Below are positions 1 through 6,589 of a DNA stretch of 6,659 bases, piece after piece. Source of the stretch: G039029935 sp039029935 (GTDB lineage: Bacteria; Chloroflexota; Anaerolineae; Caldilineales; Caldilineaceae); contig JBCCFC010000776.1 in the NCBI GenBank assembly GCA_039029935.1, forward strand, positions 1 through 6,659. The letters are read 5' to 3'. The translations under genes were made by a program, and so were the position numbers. The number at the start of each line of letters is the position of its first letter. Position 1 is the stretch's first letter. The notes below the pieces were generated by a model. That model did not search any database. It was not told where the DNA came from and saw nothing but the letters and a program-made list of their open reading frames with translations.

Positions 1-17
1 AGGTTGGCTACCTGCGC

Positions 18-36
18 CACAGATAACCAATCTGTG
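18..36. other. Perfect 7-bp hairpin near left edge
   Basis: CACAGAT (18-24) and ATCTGTG (30-36) are perfect inverted repeats around a 5-base loop. The stem is not followed by a T-tract, so it is not a canonical intrinsic terminator. Two reading frames entering from the left edge end inside it: TAA at 24-26 and TGA at 35-37. It may therefore be the 3' structure of a plus-strand gene lying mostly outside the window. The first 20 bases are also visibly more GC-rich than the next 200, as expected where a gene ends. The upstream gene cannot be identified from so few codons. Confidence 0.25.
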
Positions 37-85
37 ATACTGGTTTATACTTTCCTATGCAATAAAAAAGCTTTCAGTACTTCAG

Positions 86-130
86 CATTTCAGCGGGTCA
101 ACATTTCAGCCTGACAAGCTGACTAGCTGA
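86..130. repeat. Cluster of short direct repeats in the leader
   Basis: CATTTCAGC occurs at 86-94 and again at 102-110, 16 bases apart. It is followed by AGCTGAC (117-123) and AGCTGA (125-130). TCAGC (106-110) is also complementary to GCTGA (118-122), which could form a small hairpin. The cluster lies about 40-80 bases upstream of the -35 region of the dioxygenase promoter, where an activator could bind. The repeats are short and the regulatory role is speculative. Confidence 0.25.
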
Positions 131-167
131 TTTTATCCTTTCCTATTCAAGAACAAATTTAAACTCA

Positions 168-197
168 TTGCATCTGTCCATGACCATACGGTATAAT
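168..197 (+). promoter_or_regulatory. Sigma-70-type promoter for the dioxygenase gene
   Basis: A perfect -10 hexamer TATAAT (192-197) is preceded by TTGCAT (168-173), which matches TTGACA at four of six positions, with an 18-base spacer. Transcription would start near 203-205 and give a 5' leader of about 35 bases containing the Shine-Dalgarno sequence at 225-230. Confidence 0.6.
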
Positions 198-224
198 AAG
201 ATTCATCATTTTATCATAGTATCC

Positions 225-230
225 AAGGAG
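225..230 (+). promoter_or_regulatory. Ribosome binding site fixing the dioxygenase start
   Basis: AAGGAG lies 7 bases before the ATG at 238, which is ideal spacing and fixes the start codon. It is the only strong Shine-Dalgarno sequence I see in the window. Neither the ligase gene nor cmoB has one. Confidence 0.8.
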
Positions 231-237
231 AACAATC

Positions 238-1044
238 ATGACAGATGAACTACCACTGGTGGCCTATCCAGACCTCGAGAGCCGTGTCAAAGCACTGCAA
301 GAAGACGGCTATGTCTATCTGCCCGGTATACTCAACGCTGATGAGGTGCGCGAGCTACGTGCGGTGATGGACAGGATGGAGGCCAAGCCAGAGAGTTTTG
401 ACAAGCACGCAAGACCAGAGAATGGCACGGGTACATTTTTGAATAAACACATCAATAACGCCTTTAACCGTGACATCCATTTTTTACAATTTGTGGATAA
501 GTCAGAGGTGATTGAGATTGAGGAAGCCGTGCATGGCAGCGATTGTCATGTGCTGGGCATGACTGCGTGGGTCACAGGACCCGGGCGTCCCGACCAAGGA
601 CTTCATGCCGATTGGCAACCGTTGGAGCTACCCGAAGAGGTAATGGCGAATCCGAAGGTGAAAATTCCTATTTACATCACCACCGCCCACTACTATCTGG
701 ATGACCTCTATACAGAACTGGGTCCAACACAATTTATCCCAGGGAGTCACCGCGCAGGTCGCGCGCCCAAAGGCGATATGTCCTATAAAGGCGTTGGTCC
801 CAAGAGTATCATGTGCAATGCAGGTGATGTTGTCATTTTCCGTAGCGAGGTCTGGCATCGGGGAACGGCCAACACCAGTGACGAAACCCGCTATCTATTA
901 CAAGTGCATTATTCACAACGCATTATCACACAAAAATTTCCCCCCTATATGAATCGTTTCCAGTTTGATCCGAAGATTCTTGCCCAAGCAACGCCACGCC
1001 AGATGAGATTGTTGGGTGACCATAAACCGAGCAATTATGATTAA
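238..1044 (+). CDS. Phytanoyl-CoA dioxygenase (PhyH) family protein
   Basis: Probable Fe(II)/2-oxoglutarate-dependent oxygenase of the PhyH family: cytosolic enzymes that hydroxylate or otherwise oxidise a small substrate while converting 2-oxoglutarate and O2 to succinate and CO2. At 268 residues it has normal family length. The N-terminus has the usual opening (residues 20-32, 'QEDGYVYLPGILN'). The metal triad is visible as the HxD motif in 'LHADW' (His123, Asp125) and the distal His207 in 'VWHRGT'. Arg218 in 'ETRYLLQ' fits the 2-oxoglutarate-binding arginine. 'LGPTQFIPGSHR' (161-172) is the family's characteristic block. All catalytic positions are present, so the enzyme should be active. 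The substrate cannot be predicted, because bacterial PhyH proteins act on many compounds and the name does not imply phytanoyl-CoA. The gene has its own promoter and Shine-Dalgarno sequence and ends in tandem TAA TAA stops. Confidence is high for the family and low for the substrate. Confidence 0.92.
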   Translation: MTDELPLVAYPDLESRVKALQEDGYVYLPGILNADEVRELRAVMDRMEAKPESFDKHARPENGTGTFLNKHINNAFNRDIHFLQFVDKSEVIEIEEAVHGSDCHVLGMTAWVTGPGRPDQGLHADWQPLELPEEVMANPKVKIPIYITTAHYYLDDLYTELGPTQFIPGSHRAGRAPKGDMSYKGVGPKSIMCNAGDVVIFRSEVWHRGTANTSDETRYLLQVHYSQRIITQKFPPYMNRFQFDPKILAQATPRQMRLLGDHKPSNYD

Positions 1045-1046
1045 TA

Positions 1047-1088
1047 AGGGTACGCCCCTACAATCCCTCTAAAGGGCGAAGACCCCTT
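1047..1088 (+). terminator. GGG/CCC-rich stem cluster after the dioxygenase gene
   Basis: Just after the tandem stops there are alternating G and C runs that can pair in mutually exclusive ways: AGGG 1047-1050 with CCCT 1056-1059; CCCT 1065-1068 with AGGG 1073-1076; AAGGG 1072-1076 with CCCTT 1084-1088. No T-tract follows, so this is not a textbook intrinsic terminator. It could be a weak terminator or an mRNA 3'-end stabiliser for the dioxygenase transcript. The stems are only 4-5 bp, so confidence is low. Confidence 0.25.
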
Positions 1089-1119
1089 AATGGTTGCGTG
1101 ACTGACTCTACCTTCCAAG

Positions 1120-1149
1120 TTATCCATTGTCCATTATTTTCTGTATAAT
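1120..1149 (+). promoter_or_regulatory. Promoter abutting the O-antigen ligase start
   Basis: A perfect TATAAT at 1144-1149 lies only 2 bases before the first ATG (1152). A weak candidate -35, TTATCC (1120-1125), gives an 18-base spacer. Expected initiation 6-9 bases after the hexamer falls at about 1155-1158, inside the first codons and essentially at the second in-frame ATG (1158). No Shine-Dalgarno sequence precedes either ATG. The arrangement fits a leaderless transcript translated from 1158. The -10 is clear; the -35 and the start point are inferred. Confidence 0.5.
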
Positions 1150-1151
1150 AG

Positions 1152-4100
1152 ATGACTATGGACAAGCAAATCTTATCAAAAGAATCAAAACTCATTGTTA
1201 TCTGTGAATCAATCATAGAGGCTGGGTGGCTGGCGGCAATTGTCGCCACGCCACTGTTGTTTACGATTTACACAAACCGTAACTTTGAAGATATTAAGAC
1301 CAGTATTTTAGCCACCATTGCCATTGTGATGCTACTCGCATGGGTGGTTAAGTTGGCCGATGGCGGCCAAGCATGGTCAACAAACTTATCAGCAGGAAAA
1401 CAACAAAACGACACCGAGTGGAAAACAGTATTCTGGGCAACCCCGATTGTCGGTCCCGCTCTGCTGTTTGTGCTGGCAATGATCTTGAGTTCGTGGCTCA
1501 GTGTTATCCCCTATGATAGCTGGTTTGGGGCCTATACGCGTACACAGGGAACCTATCCCTTTCTGGCAACCATCATCATCATAAGCCTGATGATTACGCA
1601 TATGTATGACTACGCGCAATTCAAGCGGATTCAACAAGCATTTCTTCTCACCAGCATCCCAATTGCTCTCTATGCACTCATACAATATTGGCAGTTGGAC
1701 CCAGTTCAAATGCCGCTTATCGAAGGAAGAATTAGTGGGAATTTAAGCAACCCCATTTTTTTGGCAACCTATTTCCTCTTTGCATTTTTCATCACAGCAG
1801 AAAGAGTCTACACACTGCTACGCCGATTGACGCATAAAAGTCACAAACAGCATCGTCTATCTACTGTGATCGCTCTCCTGCTCTATAGCAGTCTTGCCTT
1901 GTTACAGATTGGGATTTTGCTCATCACAAATAGCCGAGGCCCGCTGTTGGGGTTACTCAGTGGACTGCTCATGTTTGGTCTTCTGTTATGCGTTATTCAA
2001 GGGGGTCGTAGAGGGCGCGTACTCTTGGTGACGTGGGTGTGTCTCATGCTCGGTGTGATGATCACGTGGGGCATCATCAATGCATCCCCGCTCTATTCAC
2101 ACGTTCGTGCTTTGCCCTATGTGGGCGAATTGATTGAGCGTCCAAGATTCACAGACAGGACACGATTGAGCATTTGGCAGGGTATGGCAGATTTATATCT
2201 GGAACCAGTCGCAACATCGTACCATACACTCGAGCCAGAGCATACGCCAACAGATAGGCTTCGGATGATTCGGCCCTTAATTGGGTATGGCCCCCAAACC
2301 ATTGGACCGCTTTATTACCAAGTCTACCCCAATGAGCTATCCAAATTTGAGCCGCGTTCATTAATCCCTGACAAGGCACACAACGTGTCATGGGATATTA
2401 TCGTAACGCTGGGACTTTTTGGGTATAGTGCCTATATTCTCTTGTATATCAGTCTTTTCTATTGGACATTGCATTGGCTTGCACTCGTTGACACCAAAAG
2501 CGATACCATATGGTTTATGAGTCTGATTGGCACACTGATGGTGGTATCCACAATCGCAGCCAGACTTATCTTGGACACGTGGGCACTTACGGGGATAACA
2601 ATCCCGTTTAGTCTACTTGGCGGCATGGGGCTTTACCTCCTATACGTTGGCGTGATCAACAAACCCAAAGTCAGCGTTTCCCAGACAACCAGAGCATCTG
2701 GCGATGAGCATGGACAAGGATCGTTCTTGGTCATTTTATGTAGTTTGTTAACAGCAAACCTTGTCGAAACCAGTTTTGGCATACCTGTCACCACCACACA
2801 ATTATATTTTTGGTTGGTTGTTGGGCTGGTTTTTGTTTTGGGTCAGCGGTGGGTCGGGCAATCCTCAATCGAGTATACAGCGGTTCAAACCGAGCCTATA
2901 TCCTCATGGTTTCATCCACATTGGTCCATGAGTACGATGGTGCAGGGGTTCATTTTTCTACTCTTGGCGTTTGTATATACACACAATCAACGCAATGCCC
3001 GTGATGGATTCATGGTGTGGAAACAAACTTGGCTCGAAAATGATACATTATTTTGGCTTTTGGTCCTTACGTGGATAGCTAGTATTACGATCATCTACCT
3101 TGAGCAAATCCTTGAACAACAAAATTCAGGCAGTCATCCCCCACAGACAAGAGTCCAAGCACTTGCTCAGTGGATTCGTACTTATGCAATCAATGCATTG
3201 ATAGTCGGCGGGATTTGGATGGCCTATAGCCTGACACAGGCGACGTGGCTCACCATCAAGGAAGGCATGAGTGTCTACGAGTTGCGTCTTCAGCAGGCCA
3301 ATCTTTTTGATCTGTTGAGTTGGGTTGTTGTGGGCTGGCTGATTTTTGCAGGGCTATTCTATGCTTTGGGGAAAATGCTTTTCCCGACTGTTTCACACGA
3401 TACATCCCCAAAGCCCCTATTCCATCAGTGGGCATCGCTCATTATCATGCTATTTCTTGGTAGCCTTGCCGGAATTTTCATCATCTCACCACGTCACATT
3501 GCACCACTCAAAGCGGATGTCTTCTATAACGGGACAAGAGGGGCCACAACCGATGAACAAACCATTGCGCACTTCCAAGAAGCCATTCGACGAAATCAGC
3601 ATAATCTGCATTATCAATACACATTTGCACAATTTTTAATGGGGATGGTTGACCAGGCGGCATCCGATCTATCTACCTCGATACAGCTTGAATCACTCTA
3701 TCATCCACAGCAAACAATGCTCGATACACTTTTAGCTATGTCGCCAGAACAATGGCGTCAGCTTAGTTCGGGCGAGCTATTGGCTCACGCCGATACCCTG
3801 CTACAAGGGGTGATTGACATGAACCCACTCCACTTTGAAAGTCATGTTTTGTTGGCACGGAATCAACAGAAACGGGCTGAATGGGTCGAAAAATTAGGCG
3901 GAGATAAAGAACAAGTCCAGCATCTATTGGCTGACAGTCTGGCTCGTTATGAGCAACTCATACGCTATGCCCCCACAATCACCCGTTTGTGGCACGAAAA
4001 GGCAATCATTCTGGAAAAATTGCAAAGAGTGGATGAAGCAGAGATGGCTTATTTGCACAGTCTGGATTTAGACCCGCTCCAGTGGCAGACCTATCAAAGG

Positions 4101-4808
4101 TTAGCGCATTTTTATGAGAACCAAGAAGCACATCAAAAATGGTCCGTGATACTTCAGGATGCGTTGAATGCAAGGGTTGTATACAGAGATGCGGACATAC
4201 CCGACTCATTACGAGACACAATCGCCAGTGTGATCGATGAGAACTTGGTGTTAGCACTTTCCACTATAGGTGATATAGAGGGCGCAATTCATGCAGCATT
4301 AAGACATCAAGAACGACATCCAGAGGAATTGCTTCCAATGCGTAATTTAATTCGGCTGTATACCCAAAGCCAGCAATACGATCAAGTGATTCTCTTGGCA
4401 GAAGAGAGACTCACGACCCTGAGTGGGCAAGAACAGAGTGCGGCGGTTATAGAGGAGCGTGTGGCGTTTCTTAAACATGCATTTATCGCCTACCAAGGGT
4501 TGGGACAGCAAGGCAAAATGATTGAGACACTTGAAGAGATTCGCACACTCACACCCAAAGATACACAAGTACTCAAGAATTTATACAATCTATACCGAGA
4601 TCAAGCTCAGATTCAAAACATGGTTGATACGTTACAAGCCTTAATCATAGAGGAACCAACCAACTACACCTATCCCTTTGCTCTGGCGCAGTTGGTTTGG
4701 CAAGATGGACAGACTCAGCTTGCACAACAAATAGCGCAACACGCGCTGACACTCGCTCCAGAAGCGCAAAAATCAGGTATTCAACAGTTTATTGGCTCGA
4801 TACAGTAG
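1152..4808 (+). CDS. O-antigen ligase/polymerase-like membrane protein with TPR domain
   Basis: Predicted inner-membrane protein of 1218 residues in the Wzy/WaaL O-antigen ligase family, which transfers or polymerises undecaprenyl-linked glycans on the periplasmic side. The first block (about 20-500) has roughly 12 hydrophobic segments. 'RISGNLSNPIFLATY' (193-207) and 'TNSRGPLLGLLSG' (259-271, Arg262) match family positions. A large loop (about 310-414) contains 'GYGPQTIGP' (378-386) and 'KAHNVSWD' (408-415), with His410 as the likely catalytic or binding histidine. A second block (about 524-780) adds about seven more segments. The C-terminal third (about 800-1218) is helical and TPR-like, clearest at 945-977 and 1173-1206, and probably lies outside the membrane as a binding platform. 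Typical ligases have 400-500 residues and about 12 segments, so this is an extended version. The true start may be Met3 (base 1158). No sugar-synthesis or lipid-carrier genes are nearby, so ligase versus polymerase cannot be decided, and protein glycosylation is also possible. Confidence 0.85.
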   Translation: MTMDKQILSKESKLIVICESIIEAGWLAAIVATPLLFTIYTNRNFEDIKTSILATIAIVMLLAWVVKLADGGQAWSTNLSAGKQQNDTEWKTVFWATPIVGPALLFVLAMILSSWLSVIPYDSWFGAYTRTQGTYPFLATIIIISLMITHMYDYAQFKRIQQAFLLTSIPIALYALIQYWQLDPVQMPLIEGRISGNLSNPIFLATYFLFAFFITAERVYTLLRRLTHKSHKQHRLSTVIALLLYSSLALLQIGILLITNSRGPLLGLLSGLLMFGLLLCVIQGGRRGRVLLVTWVCLMLGVMITWGIINASPLYSHVRALPYVGELIERPRFTDRTRLSIWQGMADLYLEPVATSYHTLEPEHTPTDRLRMIRPLIGYGPQTIGPLYYQVYPNELSKFEPRSLIPDKAHNVSWDIIVTLGLFGYSAYILLYISLFYWTLHWLALVDTKSDTIWFMSLIGTLMVVSTIAARLILDTWALTGITIPFSLLGGMGLYLLYVGVINKPKVSVSQTTRASGDEHGQGSFLVILCSLLTANLVETSFGIPVTTTQLYFWLVVGLVFVLGQRWVGQSSIEYTAVQTEPISSWFHPHWSMSTMVQGFIFLLLAFVYTHNQRNARDGFMVWKQTWLENDTLFWLLVLTWIASITIIYLEQILEQQNSGSHPPQTRVQALAQWIRTYAINALIVGGIWMAYSLTQATWLTIKEGMSVYELRLQQANLFDLLSWVVVGWLIFAGLFYALGKMLFPTVSHDTSPKPLFHQWASLIIMLFLGSLAGIFIISPRHIAPLKADVFYNGTRGATTDEQTIAHFQEAIRRNQHNLHYQYTFAQFLMGMVDQAASDLSTSIQLESLYHPQQTMLDTLLAMSPEQWRQLSSGELLAHADTLLQGVIDMNPLHFESHVLLARNQQKRAEWVEKLGGDKEQVQHLLADSLARYEQLIRYAPTITRLWHEKAIILEKLQRVDEAEMAYLHSLDLDPLQWQTYQRLAHFYENQEAHQKWSVILQDALNARVVYRDADIPDSLRDTIASVIDENLVLALSTIGDIEGAIHAALRHQERHPEELLPMRNLIRLYTQSQQYDQVILLAEERLTTLSGQEQSAAVIEERVAFLKHAFIAYQGLGQQGKMIETLEEIRTLTPKDTQVLKNLYNLYRDQAQIQNMVDTLQALIIEEPTNYTYPFALAQLVWQDGQTQLAQQIAQHALTLAPEAQKSGIQQFIGSIQ

Positions 4809-4819
4809 AGAAATCTACT
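4804..4819. terminator. Shared hairpin at the tail-to-tail gene junction
   Basis: AGTAGA (4804-4809) and TCTACT (4814-4819) form a perfect 6-bp stem closed by GAAA on the plus strand (TTTC on the minus strand). The left arm contains the ligase gene's TAG (4806-4808). The right arm contains two bases of cmoB's TAG (4818-4820), and a second in-frame TAG for cmoB (4815-4817) lies wholly within it. The stem is short and AT-rich and lacks a strong T-tract, so it may be a weak bidirectional terminator or 3'-end protector. The geometry is certain; the function is inferred. Confidence 0.4.
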
Positions 4820-5807
4820 ATTTACTTGCCATCATGTAATATCGCCAAGGAGCCGGATACCCTTCAACCGTCAACGTCGAATCATCAGGGTCCAGAAAAT
4901 CGGCCAAACTGTCGATATCTGCCCACGCGGTGCGCCGCTGTTCTTCGGTCGAGAGCGGCTCGGCAAAGATACAACGCACATTGGTAAAGCCCGCACGTGT
5001 CATCCAATGCGCAAGACAAGATTGGGTCGGCAAGAACCAAATGGCGCGGGCACGGGCGTAGCGTCGTTGCGGTGTCAAGGCCACAGGCATGTCGCCTGGG
5101 ATGCCTTGACAATCAATCACAATTTCGCCTTTGGGGGCCAGTGCAGCATGCATTTTGCGCAGTAGACCCACAGGGTCCGTGTGGTGATAGAGAATGCCCA
5201 GACAGAAGATGGTATCAAAAAAAGTTGGGTAGAGGTCCATATGCTCAACGCCCAACAGCTCAAAAGTGAGATTGGGCTGTTGGGCAATGTTCTGGATGAG
5301 TTGAAAGTTCCAGAAATGCTTGGCAACGGGTTCAAAGCCAATGACATGGGTGGGGGATTGCTCCAACATACGCAACATGAAATAGCCGTTGTGACAGCCA
5401 ATATCGGCGACAATGCGCCCATTGAGCGGTTGAGTATAGGGCAAAATCCGCTGCCATTTCCAATCAGATCGCCATTCAGCATCAATCAGCGTACCGAAGA
5501 AATTGAACGGACCTTTTTTCCAAGGGCAAAAGGTTTGGAGTGATTGGTAAAGCTGCTGGTGTTGTTCTGCTGGTAATTCATTAGGATGACCGATTTGGAT
5601 GACATCGTTTGCGAAATCGAAACGATTGCTGCGGATATCCTGTACACTCTGGACGGCTTCGGCATATTTGCGCATATGTGGTGCAAATAGACTTGCTTGC
5701 CGTTCTGCCCGGAGCGAACGAATCGCATTATGGTCAATCCTGGCATGATCAAACGCAAAATAATCGGTTGACGTAAATCCGATTTGTGTATCTATAGTAG
5801 CCATCAT
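4818..5807 (-). CDS. cmoB: tRNA U34 carboxymethyltransferase CmoB
   Basis: CmoB transfers the carboxymethyl group of carboxy-S-adenosylmethionine (Cx-SAM) to 5-hydroxyuridine at tRNA position 34, giving cmo5U, which lets one tRNA read several synonymous codons. The protein has 329 residues, close to the 323 of E. coli CmoB. Signature blocks are 'CPWKKGPF' (94-101), 'IDAEWRSDWKW' (108-118), the SAM motif 'DIGCHNGY' (135-142), 'GILYHHTDP' (204-212) and 'STEEQRRTAW' with 'SLADFLDPDD' and 'TVEGYPAP' (286-320). Against the E. coli Cx-SAM ligands as I recall them (Lys91, Trp105, Lys110, Gly130, Tyr200, Arg315), a constant offset of 7 puts Lys98, Trp112, Lys117, Gly137, Tyr207 and Arg322 here, all conserved; Met196 becomes Leu203. 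This favours a true Cx-SAM enzyme over a generic methyltransferase. Its partner CmoA, which makes Cx-SAM, is not in the window. The start overlaps the upstream gene's stop (ATGA) with no clear Shine-Dalgarno sequence, so translation is probably coupled. A second ATG follows at once. Confidence 0.93.
   Translation of the reverse strand: MMATIDTQIGFTSTDYFAFDHARIDHNAIRSLRAERQASLFAPHMRKYAEAVQSVQDIRSNRFDFANDVIQIGHPNELPAEQHQQLYQSLQTFCPWKKGPFNFFGTLIDAEWRSDWKWQRILPYTQPLNGRIVADIGCHNGYFMLRMLEQSPTHVIGFEPVAKHFWNFQLIQNIAQQPNLTFELLGVEHMDLYPTFFDTIFCLGILYHHTDPVGLLRKMHAALAPKGEIVIDCQGIPGDMPVALTPQRRYARARAIWFLPTQSCLAHWMTRAGFTNVRCIFAEPLSTEEQRRTAWADIDSLADFLDPDDSTLTVEGYPAPWRYYMMASK
5804..5807 (-). promoter_or_regulatory. 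ATGA stop/start overlap coupling cmoB to the upstream gene
   Basis: On the minus strand the oxidoreductase TGA (5804-5806) shares bases with the cmoB ATG (5805-5807). The weak purine stretch upstream (AGAG, about 14 bases before) is not a good Shine-Dalgarno sequence. Ribosomes finishing the upstream frame would re-initiate here, so loss of upstream translation would be expected to lower CmoB synthesis. Confidence 0.6.
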
Positions 5808-6349
5808 TCTGTTGGAATCTCTAGGTTGGGCATGACTTCATTGATAAACAGATTCATGCCATTGGTATTGGGAAAATCAAGCGTCCGCACGATGAGATAG
5901 GTCACACCCAAATCGACATATTTCTGTAAAAACTCGGTGATTTGTGCTGGTGTGCCCGCCACCGGGTTGTTGTCATAGGGCGATGCGTCTATAATCGCCT
6001 GTGCTTCGGCCTCGGTTTCGGCGATGGCAATCCCTTCACACGACCACGTTTTCTCAATCTCATCATAGTCACGTCCAACAGCCTCGCAATGTTGTCGCAA
6101 TACATTGAGCTTGTGTGCATATTCATCATAGCTGTGTCCAGGGATATTCCACAGATCGGCATGTTTGGCAACTACACGAAGCGTTAACTGCTCGCCGCCG
6201 CCACCAATCAAAATCGGTGGCACGGGGTCAGGGCGCGGCTCACAATAGGCGTTGTCAATGCGATAATATTTTCCTTCATAGGAAGCGGGTGATTCGGTCC
6301 ACAGTTTTTTGACGATTTCGACCGTCTCCTCTAGTTGAGCAACAAACAT
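5804..6349 (-). CDS. 5'-truncated luciferase-like (LLM) oxidoreductase, probable pseudogene
   Basis: C-terminal half of a luciferase-like monooxygenase-family protein, TIM-barrel enzymes that use FMN or F420. The visible homology runs from 'AQLEETVEIVKKLWTE' through 'YEGKYYRIDNAYCEPRPDP' and 'PPILIGGGGEQLTLRVV' to 'AKHADLWNIPG', then the usual helical tail ending 'NEVMPNLEIPTE'. The 'IGGGGE..TLR..A..AD..N' block most resembles the F420-dependent subgroup typified by Rv1855c. Full proteins have about 300-330 residues, and here only about 180 resemble the family. The N-terminal strands and helices, about 130 residues that contribute to the cofactor site and barrel, are absent. The frame stays open upstream to a GTG at 6386-6388, but those codons lie in low-complexity CAA/CAC repeats and look unrelated, so I chose the ATG at 6347-6349 as the first plausible start. 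The protein is unlikely to be active alone. The frame is otherwise intact, with no internal stop, suggesting a recent break or an assembly junction. It is translationally coupled to cmoB. Confidence 0.8.
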   Translation of the reverse strand: MFVAQLEETVEIVKKLWTESPASYEGKYYRIDNAYCEPRPDPVPPILIGGGGEQLTLRVVAKHADLWNIPGHSYDEYAHKLNVLRQHCEAVGRDYDEIEKTWSCEGIAIAETEAEAQAIIDASPYDNNPVAGTPAQITEFLQKYVDLGVTYLIVRTLDFPNTNGMNLFINEVMPNLEIPTE

Positions 6350-6420
6350 GATGCCACAACCTATTCGAAAACCAACAACAACAACCACACGAGAATTGCA
6401 CCGACAGCATTGATGAAGAC

Positions 6421-6460
6421 TAGATTGTTTCCATAGTTCTATTTGACTGGTCCATTCTTT
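6421..6460 (+). repeat. 40-base direct repeat, copy 1
   Basis: This segment starts TAGATTGTTTCCA and contains ACTGGTCCAT. It matches 6590-6629 at 35 of 40 positions without gaps. The copies start 169 bases apart, which is not a multiple of three, so they lie in different reading frames relative to each other. Confidence 0.75.
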
Positions 6461-6481
6461 CTGTCCTTTCCGCCGCCAACA

Positions 6482-6573
6482 ACAACAGCAGCACCTTCCA
6501 CCTCGACCACACCTTCAACAACAGCACCTTTCACCACGACCACACCTTCCACAACAGCACCTTCCACCACAAC
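6482..6573 (+). repeat. 33-base tandem repeat, about 2.7 copies
   Basis: Units begin ACAACAGCACC: 6482-6517 (36 bases, with one extra GCA), 6518-6550 (33 bases) and 6551-6573 (partial, 23 bases). Thirty-three bases equals 11 codons. On the plus strand one frame reads Thr-Thr-Ala-Pro-Ser/Phe-Thr-Thr-Thr-Thr-Pro-Ser per unit, a mucin-like composition; that frame is open for 51 codons (6437-6589) between stops but has no ATG. Units differ at only a few positions. Confidence 0.75.
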
Positions 6574-6589
6574 TAGATTCGACAAAGAG

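Noticed and set aside
1..114. 37-codon plus frame open from the left edge to TGA at 112-114
   Set aside because: It runs through AT-rich, repeat-containing sequence with no recognisable protein features; the shorter frames ending at 26 or 37 are more plausible gene tails, but none can be identified.
628..858. Minus-strand 76-residue frame opposite the dioxygenase gene
   Set aside because: It covers the catalytic region of a well-supported gene in antisense and has no recognisable features.
238..4808. Dioxygenase and ligase genes as one functional operon
   Set aside because: A 107-base gap with possible stems and a separate perfect -10 separates them, and no pathway obviously links the products.
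4997..5543. Plus-strand frames of 90 and 120 residues opposite cmoB
   Set aside because: They lie entirely antisense to a confidently identified gene and have no domain or initiation signal of their own.
6350..6388. Extending the oxidoreductase start to the GTG at 6386-6388
   Set aside because: The added residues (MVVVVGFRIGCGI) come from CAA/CAC repeat DNA, do not resemble the family's sequence before the 'LEETVEIVKKLW' helix, and no ribosome binding site precedes the GTG.
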